The position numbers and the translations under genes are program-made. Of a stretch of 64,000 nt of DNA, positions 32,650 to 40,999 are shown one piece after another. Position 1 is the stretch's first letter, and every line of letters begins with the position of its first letter. Source of the DNA: Burkholderia sp. HI2500 (GTDB lineage: Bacteria; Pseudomonadota; Gammaproteobacteria; Burkholderiales; Burkholderiaceae); NCBI RefSeq assembly GCF_002223055.1, contig NZ_NKFL01000006.1:1302001-1366000 (forward strand), written 5' to 3'. The notes below the pieces were generated by a model. It had not been told where the DNA came from and did not search any database. It saw nothing but the letters and a program-made list of their open reading frames with translations.

Positions 32650-33432
32650 GTGACTCACCAGGCCCCGGATACCGTCGCGTACGCGAACGGCATGATCGAG
32701 CTTTCCCACAGCTTCGACGCGAACCGCTTTCTCGCGGCCATCGACCGCGACGAGCGCGCGACGCTGGCCCCCCACCTTCAACTCGTCCACCTGAAATCCG
32801 GGCAAGTGCTCTGCGAGCCCGGTGAAATGCTCGCGGCGGTCTACCTGCCCGTCACGACCGCGATTTCGCTGCAGTACGTGTCGTCCGGCGGCATGACGCT
32901 GGAAGTCGCGGAGATCGGCAGCGAGAGCGTGGTGTGCGACGACGTGATCGGCGGCAGCGGCCGGATGCCCTGCCGCGCCGTGGCCTGCCGCGACGGCTTC
33001 GTCTACCGGCTCGACCGGCGCGTGTTCGCCGCCGCGTTCGACGCATCGCCGGTGATCCGCCATCTCGTGTTCGTCTGCGTGCGGCTGCTGATGGCGCAGG
33101 TCTCGCAGATCACGTTCTGCAGCCGTCATCACGTGCTCAAACATCAGTTATGCAGATGGTTCCTGCTCGCGTACGACCGGACCCGCAGCATCGAGATCCA
33201 GGTGACGCACAGCATGCTGGCGCAGATGCTCGGCGTGCGGCGCGAAACGGTCACCGATGCCGCCGGCGAAATCCAGAAGCTGGGCCTGATCCGCCAGTAC
33301 CGGAGCTCGATCGAGCTCGCCGACCTCGACGGCCTCGAAAAAATGTCGTGCGGCTGCCGCGCGATCGTGCGCGACGAGATGAAGCGCATCCTGTCGGCCG
33401 ATTCGGGCGTGCCGGCCGCGTCGCGCGCCTGA
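32650..33432 (+). CDS. Second Crp/FNR-family regulator, paralogue of the one at 30945
   Basis: A 260-residue regulator, the same length as the divergent Crp gene and clearly related to it. A GTG start at 32650 (MTHQAPDTVAYANGMIELSH) is preferred because GAGGA lies about 8 nt upstream; a GTG at 32623 would also be in frame. The sensor fold includes APHLQLVHLKSGQVLCEPGE and LPVTTAISLQYVSSGGMTLE. The Crp helix-turn-helix is QVTHSMLAQMLGVRRETVTD, followed by LGLIRQYRSSIELADLDGLE. A cluster of cysteines (CGC in the C-terminal region, CRAVACRDG in the middle) is present, but no FNR-type N-terminal [4Fe-4S] motif. It reads towards the aminoacyl-carrier-protein operon 189 nt downstream and is the natural candidate to regulate it. 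Confidence 0.9.
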   Translation: MTHQAPDTVAYANGMIELSHSFDANRFLAAIDRDERATLAPHLQLVHLKSGQVLCEPGEMLAAVYLPVTTAISLQYVSSGGMTLEVAEIGSESVVCDDVIGGSGRMPCRAVACRDGFVYRLDRRVFAAAFDASPVIRHLVFVCVRLLMAQVSQITFCSRHHVLKHQLCRWFLLAYDRTRSIEIQVTHSMLAQMLGVRRETVTDAAGEIQKLGLIRQYRSSIELADLDGLEKMSCGCRAIVRDEMKRILSADSGVPAASRA

Positions 33433-33621
33433 TCGGCGTGCCGCATCAGGACGGGACGCAGCGTCGCGTGCCGTCCGGTGCCTGCCGGGTCAGCTGTTTG
33501 TAGGGTGGCGAACAGAACACCGTGTCTGCCAATGGTCTACTGATGCCGGACTGCCGGGGGGACGTCAGCGCGTGTCGCGCGTCTGCCCGAGCGGACGACA
33601 CCACGCACGCCGGAGCAGCAC

Positions 33622-33873
33622 GTGAAAAACGAAATCAGAACCATCCTGAAACACGTCGCCCATCTCGAAGCCGCGATCGATTCGATCGGCGACGGGGACG
33701 ACCTCTACGACGCGGGCCTTTCGTCACTCGACACGATCCAGCTGATGCTCGCGATCGAGAAGCAATTCAACATCGAGATTCCCGACGAGATGCTGAACCG
33801 CAACCTGTTCCGCAGCATCGACGCGCTCGCGGACACGATCACCACGCTGCAACGCACCGAGCATTCAGCATGA
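33622..33873 (+). CDS. Small acyl/aminoacyl carrier protein
   Basis: An 83-residue stand-alone carrier protein. The phosphopantetheine attachment serine is S35 in GLSSLDTIQLMLAIEKQFNI, where SLD replaces the usual DSL order seen in fatty-acid ACPs. PDEMLNRNLFRSIDALADTI completes a four-helix ACP fold. It is the first gene of a five-gene operon with 4-nt overlaps throughout. The SerRS-like ligase two genes downstream belongs to the family shown in Bradyrhizobium and Agrobacterium to charge such carrier proteins with an amino acid. This protein is therefore probably an aminoacyl carrier, not a fatty-acid ACP. Confidence 0.88.
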   Translation: MKNEIRTILKHVAHLEAAIDSIGDGDDLYDAGLSSLDTIQLMLAIEKQFNIEIPDEMLNRNLFRSIDALADTITTLQRTEHSA

Positions 33874-35066
33874 GCGCGCCGCTTCCCGAACTCGCGGCCG
33901 ACAGCGATGCGCGTCGGCTCGACGAGGCCGCGCATGCCGTCGCACAGATCGCCGCGCAGCACGCGGACGCGGTCGACCGCGACGCGCGCTGCCCCGTCGA
34001 GGCGATCGAGGCGATGCGCGCGCGCCGCCTGCTCGGCGCGATGGTGCCGACCCATCTCGGCGGCGCGGGCGCGTCGCTGGAAGACATCGCGTCGGCCTGC
34101 TCGATCCTCGGCCAGGCCTGTGCGTCGTCGGCGATGGTGTTCGCGATGCACCAGATCCAGGTCGCCTGCATCGTCGATCACGCCGCCGGCCAGGGCTGGC
34201 ACAAGCTGTTCCTGCAACAGCTCGTGCGCCACCAGTGGTTGCTCGCATCAGCCACGTCGGAAGACGGCGTGGGCGGCAACCTGCGCGCGAGCCAGTGCGC
34301 ACTCGAAATCGACGGTGGCGGCTTCCGTTTGCACAAATCCGCGCCGACGATCTCGTACGGCGACTACGCGGACGGCATTCTCGCCACCGCGCGACGCGAT
34401 GCGGATGCGCCGGCTTCCGAGCAGGTGCTCGTCACGCTGCTGCGCGACGGCTACACGCTCACGCGCCGCGGCGAATGGGACACGCTCGGCATGCGCGGCA
34501 CGTGCAGCAACGGCTTCGTGCTGGATGCGCAGGGCGCCGCCGTGCAATGCCTGCCGGTGCCGTTCGCGACGATCGCCGAGGAAACGATGGTGCCGGTCTC
34601 GCACATCCTGTGGGCCGCGGTGTGGATCGGCGTGGCCGGCGACGCATTCCATCGCGCGCACCAGTTCTTCCGCGCGCAGGCACGCCAGACCGACGGCGCA
34701 CCTTCGCCCGCCGCGCGGCGCATCGCCGAATCGCTTGCACTGATGCAGGCGATGCAGGCCCGCGTCGACAACGTGCTGCGCCTTCACGCGAATGCGTCGG
34801 CCCGTTCGTGGTCGGCCGGCATGGCCTGGGCCGCCGAAATCAATACGCTGAAGACCTACGTGTCGGAGACGGCCCTCGAAGTCGCGCACCAGGCGATGAT
34901 GATCTGCGGGATGGCCGGCTACAAGCAAGGCACGCCCTTCAGTATCGGCCGCCATATTCGCGACCTGCACGCGGCGCCGCTGATGATCAGCAACGACCGC
35001 ATTGCCGCCAACACTGCGAGCCTGTTGCTCGCGCTGCGTCCTGCGACGCTGGAGAAACATACGTGA
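33870..35066 (+). CDS. Acyl-CoA dehydrogenase-like flavoprotein of the carrier-protein operon
   Basis: A 398-residue acyl-CoA dehydrogenase fold. The start at 33870 (MSAPLPELAADSDARRLDEA) overlaps the carrier-protein stop by 4 nt; the longer frame from 33522 runs antisense-like through that gene. Visible parts are LGAMVPTHLGGAGASLEDIA, the FAD/substrate region WLLASATSEDGVGGNLRASQ, the middle beta domain RGEWDTLGMRGTCSNGFVLD, and the C-terminal helices with MICGMAGYKQGTPFSIGRHI. By context its substrate is a carrier-bound acyl or aminoacyl group, not CoA. Dehydrogenation of a carrier-bound amino acid, as in pyrrole-forming NRPS pathways, is possible but unproven. Confidence 0.88.
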   Translation: MSAPLPELAADSDARRLDEAAHAVAQIAAQHADAVDRDARCPVEAIEAMRARRLLGAMVPTHLGGAGASLEDIASACSILGQACASSAMVFAMHQIQVACIVDHAAGQGWHKLFLQQLVRHQWLLASATSEDGVGGNLRASQCALEIDGGGFRLHKSAPTISYGDYADGILATARRDADAPASEQVLVTLLRDGYTLTRRGEWDTLGMRGTCSNGFVLDAQGAAVQCLPVPFATIAEETMVPVSHILWAAVWIGVAGDAFHRAHQFFRAQARQTDGAPSPAARRIAESLALMQAMQARVDNVLRLHANASARSWSAGMAWAAEINTLKTYVSETALEVAHQAMMICGMAGYKQGTPFSIGRHIRDLHAAPLMISNDRIAANTASLLLALRPATLEKHT

Positions 35067-36031
35067 ACGATCGCCTCGCCGTGCCCGCCGCCTCCCCCGC
35101 CGACGCCCCGCTCGACCGCGCGGGCGTCAACCCGCTGCGCGACGAACTGATCGACGCGGGCCTGCTGGTCTCGACCGGCATCCAGGGCCTGTTCGGCCGC
35201 AGCGAGCGATTCGAGCGCGTGGTCGAAGCGCTCGACGCGTTCGTCACGCGCATCGGTGCCGACCAGCAGGCCGAAGTGCTGCGCTTCCCGCCGGCCATGA
35301 GCCGCACCGAGTTCGAGCGCAGCGAATACATGAAGAGCTTCCCGCAGCTGGCGGGCAGCGTGCATGCGTTCTGCGGCGACGAACGCCAGCATCAGCGCGT
35401 GCTGCAATGCCTCGATCGCGGCGACGACTGGACCGAGAACCAGAAGCCGACCTACGTCGTGATGACACCGGCCGCGTGCTACCCCGTCTATCCGGTCGTC
35501 GCACGCGCGGGCGCGCTGCCCGCCGACGGCCGGATCGTCGACGTGTTCTCGTACTGCTTCCGTCACGAACCGTCGCTCGACCCGACCCGCATGCAGTTGT
35601 TCCGGATGCGCGAGTACGTGCGGATCGGCACGCCCGAGCAGATCGTCTCGTTCCGCGAGACGTGGATCGAACGCGGCACGAAGATGATCGACGCGCTGCG
35701 CCTGCCGAATGCGATCGATCTCGCGAACGACCCGTTCTTCGGGCGCGGCGGCAAGATCGTCGCGGACAGCCAGCGCGAGCAGAACCTGAAGTTCGAGCTG
35801 CTGATCCCGATCGAGCACGACGATCGCCAGACGGCGTGCCTGAGCTTCAACTACCACATGGACCATTTCGGGCTGCTGTGGGACATCCGCACCGCGACGG
35901 GCGACGTCGCGCACACGGGCTGCGTCGGCTTCGGCCTCGAACGGCTCACGCTCGCGCTGTTCCGCCACCACGGCTTCGATATCGACGCGTGGCCGCAAGC
36001 GGTCCGCGACGTGCTGTGGGGGACGCGATGA
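35063..36031 (+). CDS. Amino acid--[acyl carrier protein] ligase (atypical SerRS homologue)
   Basis: A 322-residue class II synthetase core without a tRNA-binding arm. A GTG start at 35063 overlaps the dehydrogenase stop by 4 nt (GTGA). The class II motifs are seen as VFSYCFRHEPSLDPTRMQLF with RMREYVRIG (motif 2 region) and TGCVGFGLERLTLALFRHHG (motif 3). Three residues sit where the catalytic zinc ligands of the Bradyrhizobium enzyme are: C139, E184 and C287. Their mutual spacing is identical to that enzyme as I recall it. Such proteins adenylate glycine or alanine and transfer it to the phosphopantetheine of a dedicated carrier protein. The carrier is encoded two genes upstream. Confidence 0.92.
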   Translation: MNDRLAVPAASPADAPLDRAGVNPLRDELIDAGLLVSTGIQGLFGRSERFERVVEALDAFVTRIGADQQAEVLRFPPAMSRTEFERSEYMKSFPQLAGSVHAFCGDERQHQRVLQCLDRGDDWTENQKPTYVVMTPAACYPVYPVVARAGALPADGRIVDVFSYCFRHEPSLDPTRMQLFRMREYVRIGTPEQIVSFRETWIERGTKMIDALRLPNAIDLANDPFFGRGGKIVADSQREQNLKFELLIPIEHDDRQTACLSFNYHMDHFGLLWDIRTATGDVAHTGCVGFGLERLTLALFRHHGFDIDAWPQAVRDVLWGTR

Positions 36032-37083
36032 GGTTCGTGTCCCGCGACGGCGAAGACGCGTCGTTCGAGAGCGTGCGCCACCGCGCCCGCCACTACCGGC
36101 CGCACCCGCTGCACAGCCAGGCGATGGTCTGGAAGCAGACCAACTGCTATGTCGACATGTGGCTCGAGGTGCTCCGGTGGTGGGGTCTCAATCCGTACGC
36201 GGCGCTGCCGTTTACGATCGCGCTCGACTTCGAGGGCGATCAGTTCACGTTCTTCAAGTTTCCGCTCGACGAGCTGGAGCGGCTCTACGGGATCGTCGTG
36301 CAGGAACATTCGATCTACGAGCCGCTCGACCAACACATCGAGACGCAGGTCGCGCGCGGCCACCTGATGATCGTCGAGGTCGACGCGTGGTTCCTGCCCG
36401 ATACGCGCGGCAGCAGCTACCGCACGCAGCATACGAAGACGACGATCGGCATCGACGCGATCGACCGCGCGAACCGCCAGATCGGCTACTTCCACAACAG
36501 CGGCTATTACGTGGCCGAGGATTTCGACTACAACGGGCTCGTCGGCGGCAACTCGCCGATGACGCTGCCGCCGTACGTCGAATGCGCGAAACGACGCTTT
36601 ACGCCGCTTGACGAACGCGCGCTCTGCGAGGCCTCGCTCGCCGCGTTGCAGCGCCACCTGCGGCGCCTGCCGACCGTCGATCCGATCGCGGCGTTCCGCC
36701 GGCAGTTGCAGACCGACGCACAACGCCTCGCGCAGGCGCCGCTCGAACATTTCCATGCATACTCGTTCAATTCGGTGCGGCAGCTCGGCGCGAATTTCGA
36801 ACTGTTCGGCCACTATGCGCGCTGGCTGCAGGCGAGCGGCTGCATCGGCCCGTTCGCCGAGATTCGCGCCGCGTGCGAGCGCATCGCGTCCGAAGCGATG
36901 GTGCTGGAATTCCGGCTCGCGCGCGCATGCGCACGCGGCAAGGAGGAGCGCGGCGACTCGACGCTCGAGGCGATCGAGGCCGCGTATGTCGACGTCGTCG
37001 CGTGCGCGCGGCAGATCTGCGCGCCGTTGCGGCACGTGACGCCCGCACGCTACGACACGGCGCCCGTGTCGGTCATGCGGTGA
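36028..37083 (+). CDS. DUF1839 family protein of the carrier-protein operon
   Basis: A 351-residue soluble protein starting MRFVSRDGEDASFESVRHRA, with a 4-nt overlap at both ends. Characteristic segments are AMVWKQTNCYVDMWLEVLRW (a conserved cysteine, C41, in TNCYVD), DFEGDQFTFFKFPLDELERL, VEVDAWFLPDTRGSSYRTQH and IGYFHNSGYYVAEDFDYNGL, followed by a helical C-terminal half. The N-terminal half with a conserved Cys, His and Asp resembles peptidase-like or transferase folds used in non-ribosomal chemistry. DUF1839 occurs with amino acid:carrier protein ligases in other genomes, which makes it a candidate acceptor-transfer enzyme for the carrier-bound amino acid. The biochemical role is not known. 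Confidence 0.85.
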   Translation: MRFVSRDGEDASFESVRHRARHYRPHPLHSQAMVWKQTNCYVDMWLEVLRWWGLNPYAALPFTIALDFEGDQFTFFKFPLDELERLYGIVVQEHSIYEPLDQHIETQVARGHLMIVEVDAWFLPDTRGSSYRTQHTKTTIGIDAIDRANRQIGYFHNSGYYVAEDFDYNGLVGGNSPMTLPPYVECAKRRFTPLDERALCEASLAALQRHLRRLPTVDPIAAFRRQLQTDAQRLAQAPLEHFHAYSFNSVRQLGANFELFGHYARWLQASGCIGPFAEIRAACERIASEAMVLEFRLARACARGKEERGDSTLEAIEAAYVDVVACARQICAPLRHVTPARYDTAPVSVMR

Positions 37084-39566
37084 CGCGCGCGCGCGCCCTG
37101 CCCGCGTGGTCGATGCTGGCGACGGCCGCAGGCGCCGTTCGGGAACCGCGCGACCTCCCGGCCGGCCACGGCGGCTGGATCGCGGCGCCGGTGCCCGGCA
37201 CGGTCGCGCAGGCGCTCGCGCTGGCCGGCCGGCTCGACGAAGCCGCATCGCTCGACGAGCGCGACCACTGGTACCGCGTCGAGCTGCGTGGGCGCGGGCC
37301 GCGCATCCTGCGCTTTCACGGCCTCGCGACGCTCGCACAGGCCTGGCTCGACGACACGCCGATTCACGGCTCGGACAGCATGTTCGTCGCGCACGACGTG
37401 CCGGTATCGCTCGACGGCATGCACCGGCTGACCCTCTGTTTCCGCGCGCTCGCGCCGCACCTGCGCGACGCGCGCGCACCGCGCCGCGCGCGCTGGCGCA
37501 CGCGGCTCGCCGAGCCGGCCGGGCTGCGCACGATCCGCACGTCGCTGTTCGGGCACATGCCCGGCTGGTTTCCGCCGTATGTGCCCACCGGCCCGTGGCG
37601 GCCCGTCGACGTGCTCGATCCGGCCGACGGGCCCGTTCTGGCCAACTGCAAACTGCAGGCGCGTGTCGAAGGCGACACGGGCTGGCTCGACGCGGAACTG
37701 ACGTTCGCCGCGCCGCTGCCGGATACGTTCGCAGCGCGGCTGTCGTGCGGCGAACATCATGCGAAGCTCGAACGTGACGGCGCCGACCGGCTGCGTGCGC
37801 ACGTCGCGATACCGAACGTGCGTCGCTGGTGGCCGCATACGCACGGCGAACCGTCGCTCTACGACGTTGTGCTGCATATCGGCGATGCGCGCCGGCCGCT
37901 CGGCTCGACCGGTTTCCGCACGATCGAGATCGATTCCGGCGCCGACGGCAAGGGTTTCGGACTGCGCATCAACGGCGTGCCCGTGTTCGCGCGCGGCGCA
38001 TGCTGGAGCAGCGCCGCGCCGCTCGCGCTCCACGCGGGCGACGCGACCTACGGCCGCCTGCTCGGGCTCGCACGCGACGCCGGCTTCAACATGATCCGCG
38101 TCGGCGGCACCATGACCTACGAGGCCGATGCCTTTCACGCGTGGTGCGACCGGCTCGGGCTGCTGGTCTGGCAGGACTTCGGTTTCGCGAACTTCGATTA
38201 CGCGCTCGACGATCCCACGTTCGCGGCCAACGTCGATCGCGAAGCGACCCAGTTCCTCTCGCGTCACGGCGCTTCGCCGTCGCTTGCGGTGCTGTGCGGC
38301 GGCAGCGAGATCGCGCAACAGGCCGCGATGTCGGGGCTCGGGCCGAAGCAGCGCTTCCTCGAACTGACGGCCGACCGGCTGGCCGGCCACGCGGCCGCGC
38401 TCCGTCCCGATGTCCCGTACGTGCCCGATTCGCCCGACGGCGGCGTACTGCCGTTCACGCCGCGCGAACGCGTGTCGCACTACTACGGCGTCGGTGCGTA
38501 CCTGCGTCCGCTCGACGACGCGCGCCGCGCGGACGTGCGCTTTGCGAGCGAATGCCTCGCGTTCGCGAACGTCCCGTGCGACGCGACACTCGCCGAACTC
38601 GGCTGGCCCGGCGTGCACGAGCCGCGCTGGAAGGCGGCCGTGCCGCGCGACCCCGGCACGTCGTGGGATTTCGACGATATCCGCGATCACTATTTGCAGA
38701 CGCTGTACGACGTTGTGCCGGACCGGCTGCGGCGCGAGGATCCGGCGCGCTATGTCGAGCTGTCGCGTGCGGTGGTCGCGGACGTGATGCGCGAGACGTT
38801 TTCCGAATGGCGCCGCACCGGCTCGCGTTGCGCCGGCGCGCTCGTGTGGCAGTTCCAGGACGTGATGCCGGGCGCCGGATGGGGCGTGATCGACGCCGCC
38901 CACCGGCCGAAATCGGCATGGTATGCGCTGCGCCAGGTGCTGCAGCCGATCCAGGTGCTCCTCGTCGACGAAGGGCTGAACGGGCTCGACGTGCACGTCG
39001 TCAACGAGCGCCCGGCGCCGCTGTCGGCGTCAATCGAGCTGGTCGCGCTGCGCGACGGCCGTACGCCGGTCGCGCGGGCCGGCTGCCCGGTGCGGATCGC
39101 CGCGCACGACACGGTGCGGCTCGGCTCGGCCGAGTTGCTCGGCCGCTTCTTCGACTGGACCTATGCATACCGTTTCGGCCCGTGCGAACACGATACGGTC
39201 GTCGCGACCCTGCGTGCCGACGACGGCACGCTGCTGTCGCAGGCGTTCCATTTTGTGTCGCGCACGCATCCGGCCGTGCTGGCGCGTCGCGAACTCGGGA
39301 TCGAGGCATGCGTGTCGCGCACCGGCGAGACCTGGCACGTCGACGTCGACACGCGACATGTCGCGCGCCATGTGCAGATCGACGCGCCGGGATTCATGCC
39401 AGGCGACGACTGGTTCCATCTCGCGCCCGGCACGCCGGCGCGCATCGCGCTCGTTCCATTGCGCATCGACGGGAAGCCTGTGGCGGCCGACGACAACGCC
39501 CCGCCCGCGGTGGAAATCCGTGCCGTGAACGCCGCGCGCGCGGTGCGAGCCACGCAGGCCGGCTGA
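37080..39566 (+). CDS. Glycoside hydrolase family 2 (beta-mannosidase-like) protein
   Basis: An 828-residue GH2-type enzyme. A GTG start at 37080 overlaps the DUF1839 stop by 4 nt. Domains are a sugar-binding jelly roll (AAPVPGTVAQALALAGRLDE, WYRVELRGRGPRILRFHGLA), an immunoglobulin-like domain, and a TIM barrel with GGTMTYEADAFHAWCDRLGL. The likely acid/base is E410 in VLCGGSEIAQQAAMS and the nucleophile E491 in FASECLAFANVP. C-terminal accessory domains follow. No export signal is visible, so a cytoplasmic role is suggested. In this operon it may act on a glycoside intermediate or as a non-hydrolytic glycan-recognition protein. Exact specificity is not readable. Confidence 0.88.
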   Translation: MTRARALPAWSMLATAAGAVREPRDLPAGHGGWIAAPVPGTVAQALALAGRLDEAASLDERDHWYRVELRGRGPRILRFHGLATLAQAWLDDTPIHGSDSMFVAHDVPVSLDGMHRLTLCFRALAPHLRDARAPRRARWRTRLAEPAGLRTIRTSLFGHMPGWFPPYVPTGPWRPVDVLDPADGPVLANCKLQARVEGDTGWLDAELTFAAPLPDTFAARLSCGEHHAKLERDGADRLRAHVAIPNVRRWWPHTHGEPSLYDVVLHIGDARRPLGSTGFRTIEIDSGADGKGFGLRINGVPVFARGACWSSAAPLALHAGDATYGRLLGLARDAGFNMIRVGGTMTYEADAFHAWCDRLGLLVWQDFGFANFDYALDDPTFAANVDREATQFLSRHGASPSLAVLCGGSEIAQQAAMSGLGPKQRFLELTADRLAGHAAALRPDVPYVPDSPDGGVLPFTPRERVSHYYGVGAYLRPLDDARRADVRFASECLAFANVPCDATLAELGWPGVHEPRWKAAVPRDPGTSWDFDDIRDHYLQTLYDVVPDRLRREDPARYVELSRAVVADVMRETFSEWRRTGSRCAGALVWQFQDVMPGAGWGVIDAAHRPKSAWYALRQVLQPIQVLLVDEGLNGLDVHVVNERPAPLSASIELVALRDGRTPVARAGCPVRIAAHDTVRLGSAELLGRFFDWTYAYRFGPCEHDTVVATLRADDGTLLSQAFHFVSRTHPAVLARRELGIEACVSRTGETWHVDVDTRHVARHVQIDAPGFMPGDDWFHLAPGTPARIALVPLRIDGKPVAADDNAPPAVEIRAVNAARAVRATQAG

Positions 39567-39607
39567 CCCGACGCTCGCGGCCGCCGCGAGCGTCGGGTCG
39601 CCCTGTA

Positions 39608-40999
39608 TCAATCGGACGAGCCCGTCCCGCGCGGCCGCTCGATACCGTACGCCTCCATCCAGCGATACAGCGTCGCGCGCGACACGCCGAGTTCGCGCGC
39701 CGAAGCGGCAACGCGCCCGCGCGTTCGCAGCAACGCGGTTTCGATCGCCTCGCGCTCGATCGACTTGCGGATGTCGGCCACCGACGGCGACGCCGCATCG
39801 AGACAGTATTCGAGCTCGAGGTCACGCGCGGTGATCAGGCGCCCCTCCGTCATCACGACCGCACGGCGCACGCGGTTGATCAGCTCGCGGACATTGCCCG
39901 GCCAGTCGTGCTTGTAGAGCGCGGTAATCGCATCCGTCGAGAACCCGCGCACGCGATGGCGCGCATCGCCGCGGAAGCGTTCGAGCATGTGGTGCGCGAG
40001 CAGTTCGATGTCCTTGCCGCGCGCGCGCAGCGGCGGCTGGTCGATGCGCATCACGCACAGACGGTGGAACAGGTCGGCGCGAAAGCGTCCTTCTTCCATC
40101 GCATCGCGCAGGTCGACGTGCGTCGCCGACACGATCCGGACATCGACCGGCACCGGTTCGCTGCCGCCAAGTCGGTGAATCGAGCGTTCCTGCAGAAACC
40201 GCAGCAGGCTCGCCTGGCTCTCGTGCGGCAGGTCGCCGATCTCGTCGAGCAGCAGCGTGCCGCCGTTCGCGGCTTCGACGTAGCCGATCTTGCGCGCGTT
40301 CGCGCCGGTAAACGCGCCGCGCTCATAGCCGAACAGTTCCGATTGCAGCAGATGCGGCGGAATCGCACCGCAGTTGACCGCGACGAACGGGCCGTTGCGC
40401 CGCGCCGAATGGCGATGGATCGCGACGGCCGTAAGTTCCTTGCCGGTTCCCGTTTCGCCGAACACGAACACCGGTGCGTCGGTGCGTGCGAAACGCCGCA
40501 CCGTATCGAACAGCCGCAGCATCGCGCTGCAGGTGCCGACGATGCCCTTTTCCTCCGATTCGAGCTGTTCGCGATCGCGCGCGAACAGGCATTCCATGCC
40601 GTAGGCATGGCCGACCGTATCGGCAATCCGCTGATGCGACGCCGGTAACGTCACGTAGTCGAAGCAGTAGTCGCGCAACAGCGCGCGCACGTTGGGCGAG
40701 GTGGTCTGGCCGACATCCACGAGCGCCACCCACACGACATCGCGCATCGACGCGCAGGTCGACGCGATGTTGCCGATCGCATCGGCATGACCGCCGCTCA
40801 GGTCGAGAATGCCGCAGGTAATTTCGCCGGACGTGTCGCGCAGCTCGCTCGCATGCGCGACGACCGACACCTTCCAGTCGCGGCGCGACAATTCCTTTCG
40901 CAGCATCACGGACGGCGATTGCGTCCAGTAAATCAGCGGACGCTGCCCGTTACCGCTCCCCACGCCGGCGCTCTTATCGCGCGTTATTGGCATATTCAT
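39608..40999 (-). CDS. Sigma54-dependent activator (BerB/VpsR-like)
   Basis: A 463-residue enhancer-binding protein. An atypical receiver-like N-terminal domain (residues 1-130) lacks the phosphoacceptor pattern, as in VpsR and FleQ. The AAA+ domain has Walker A GETGTGKE (181-188), the sigma54-contact loop GAFTGA (228-233) and Walker B GGTLLLDEIGDL. Motifs for ATP sensing follow (RFRADLFHRLCVMRIDQPPL). A Fis-type HTH ends the protein (AASARELGVSRATLYRWMEA). In B. cenocepacia, RpoN and the c-di-GMP-binding activator BerB control Bep EPS genes; this gene is the obvious counterpart by location and type. It converges with the aminoacyl-carrier operon and faces the ElaA-manC operon. Confidence 0.9.
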   Translation of the reverse strand: MNMPITRDKSAGVGSGNGQRPLIYWTQSPSVMLRKELSRRDWKVSVVAHASELRDTSGEITCGILDLSGGHADAIGNIASTCASMRDVVWVALVDVGQTTSPNVRALLRDYCFDYVTLPASHQRIADTVGHAYGMECLFARDREQLESEEKGIVGTCSAMLRLFDTVRRFARTDAPVFVFGETGTGKELTAVAIHRHSARRNGPFVAVNCGAIPPHLLQSELFGYERGAFTGANARKIGYVEAANGGTLLLDEIGDLPHESQASLLRFLQERSIHRLGGSEPVPVDVRIVSATHVDLRDAMEEGRFRADLFHRLCVMRIDQPPLRARGKDIELLAHHMLERFRGDARHRVRGFSTDAITALYKHDWPGNVRELINRVRRAVVMTEGRLITARDLELEYCLDAASPSVADIRKSIEREAIETALLRTRGRVAASARELGVSRATLYRWMEAYGIERPRGTGSSD

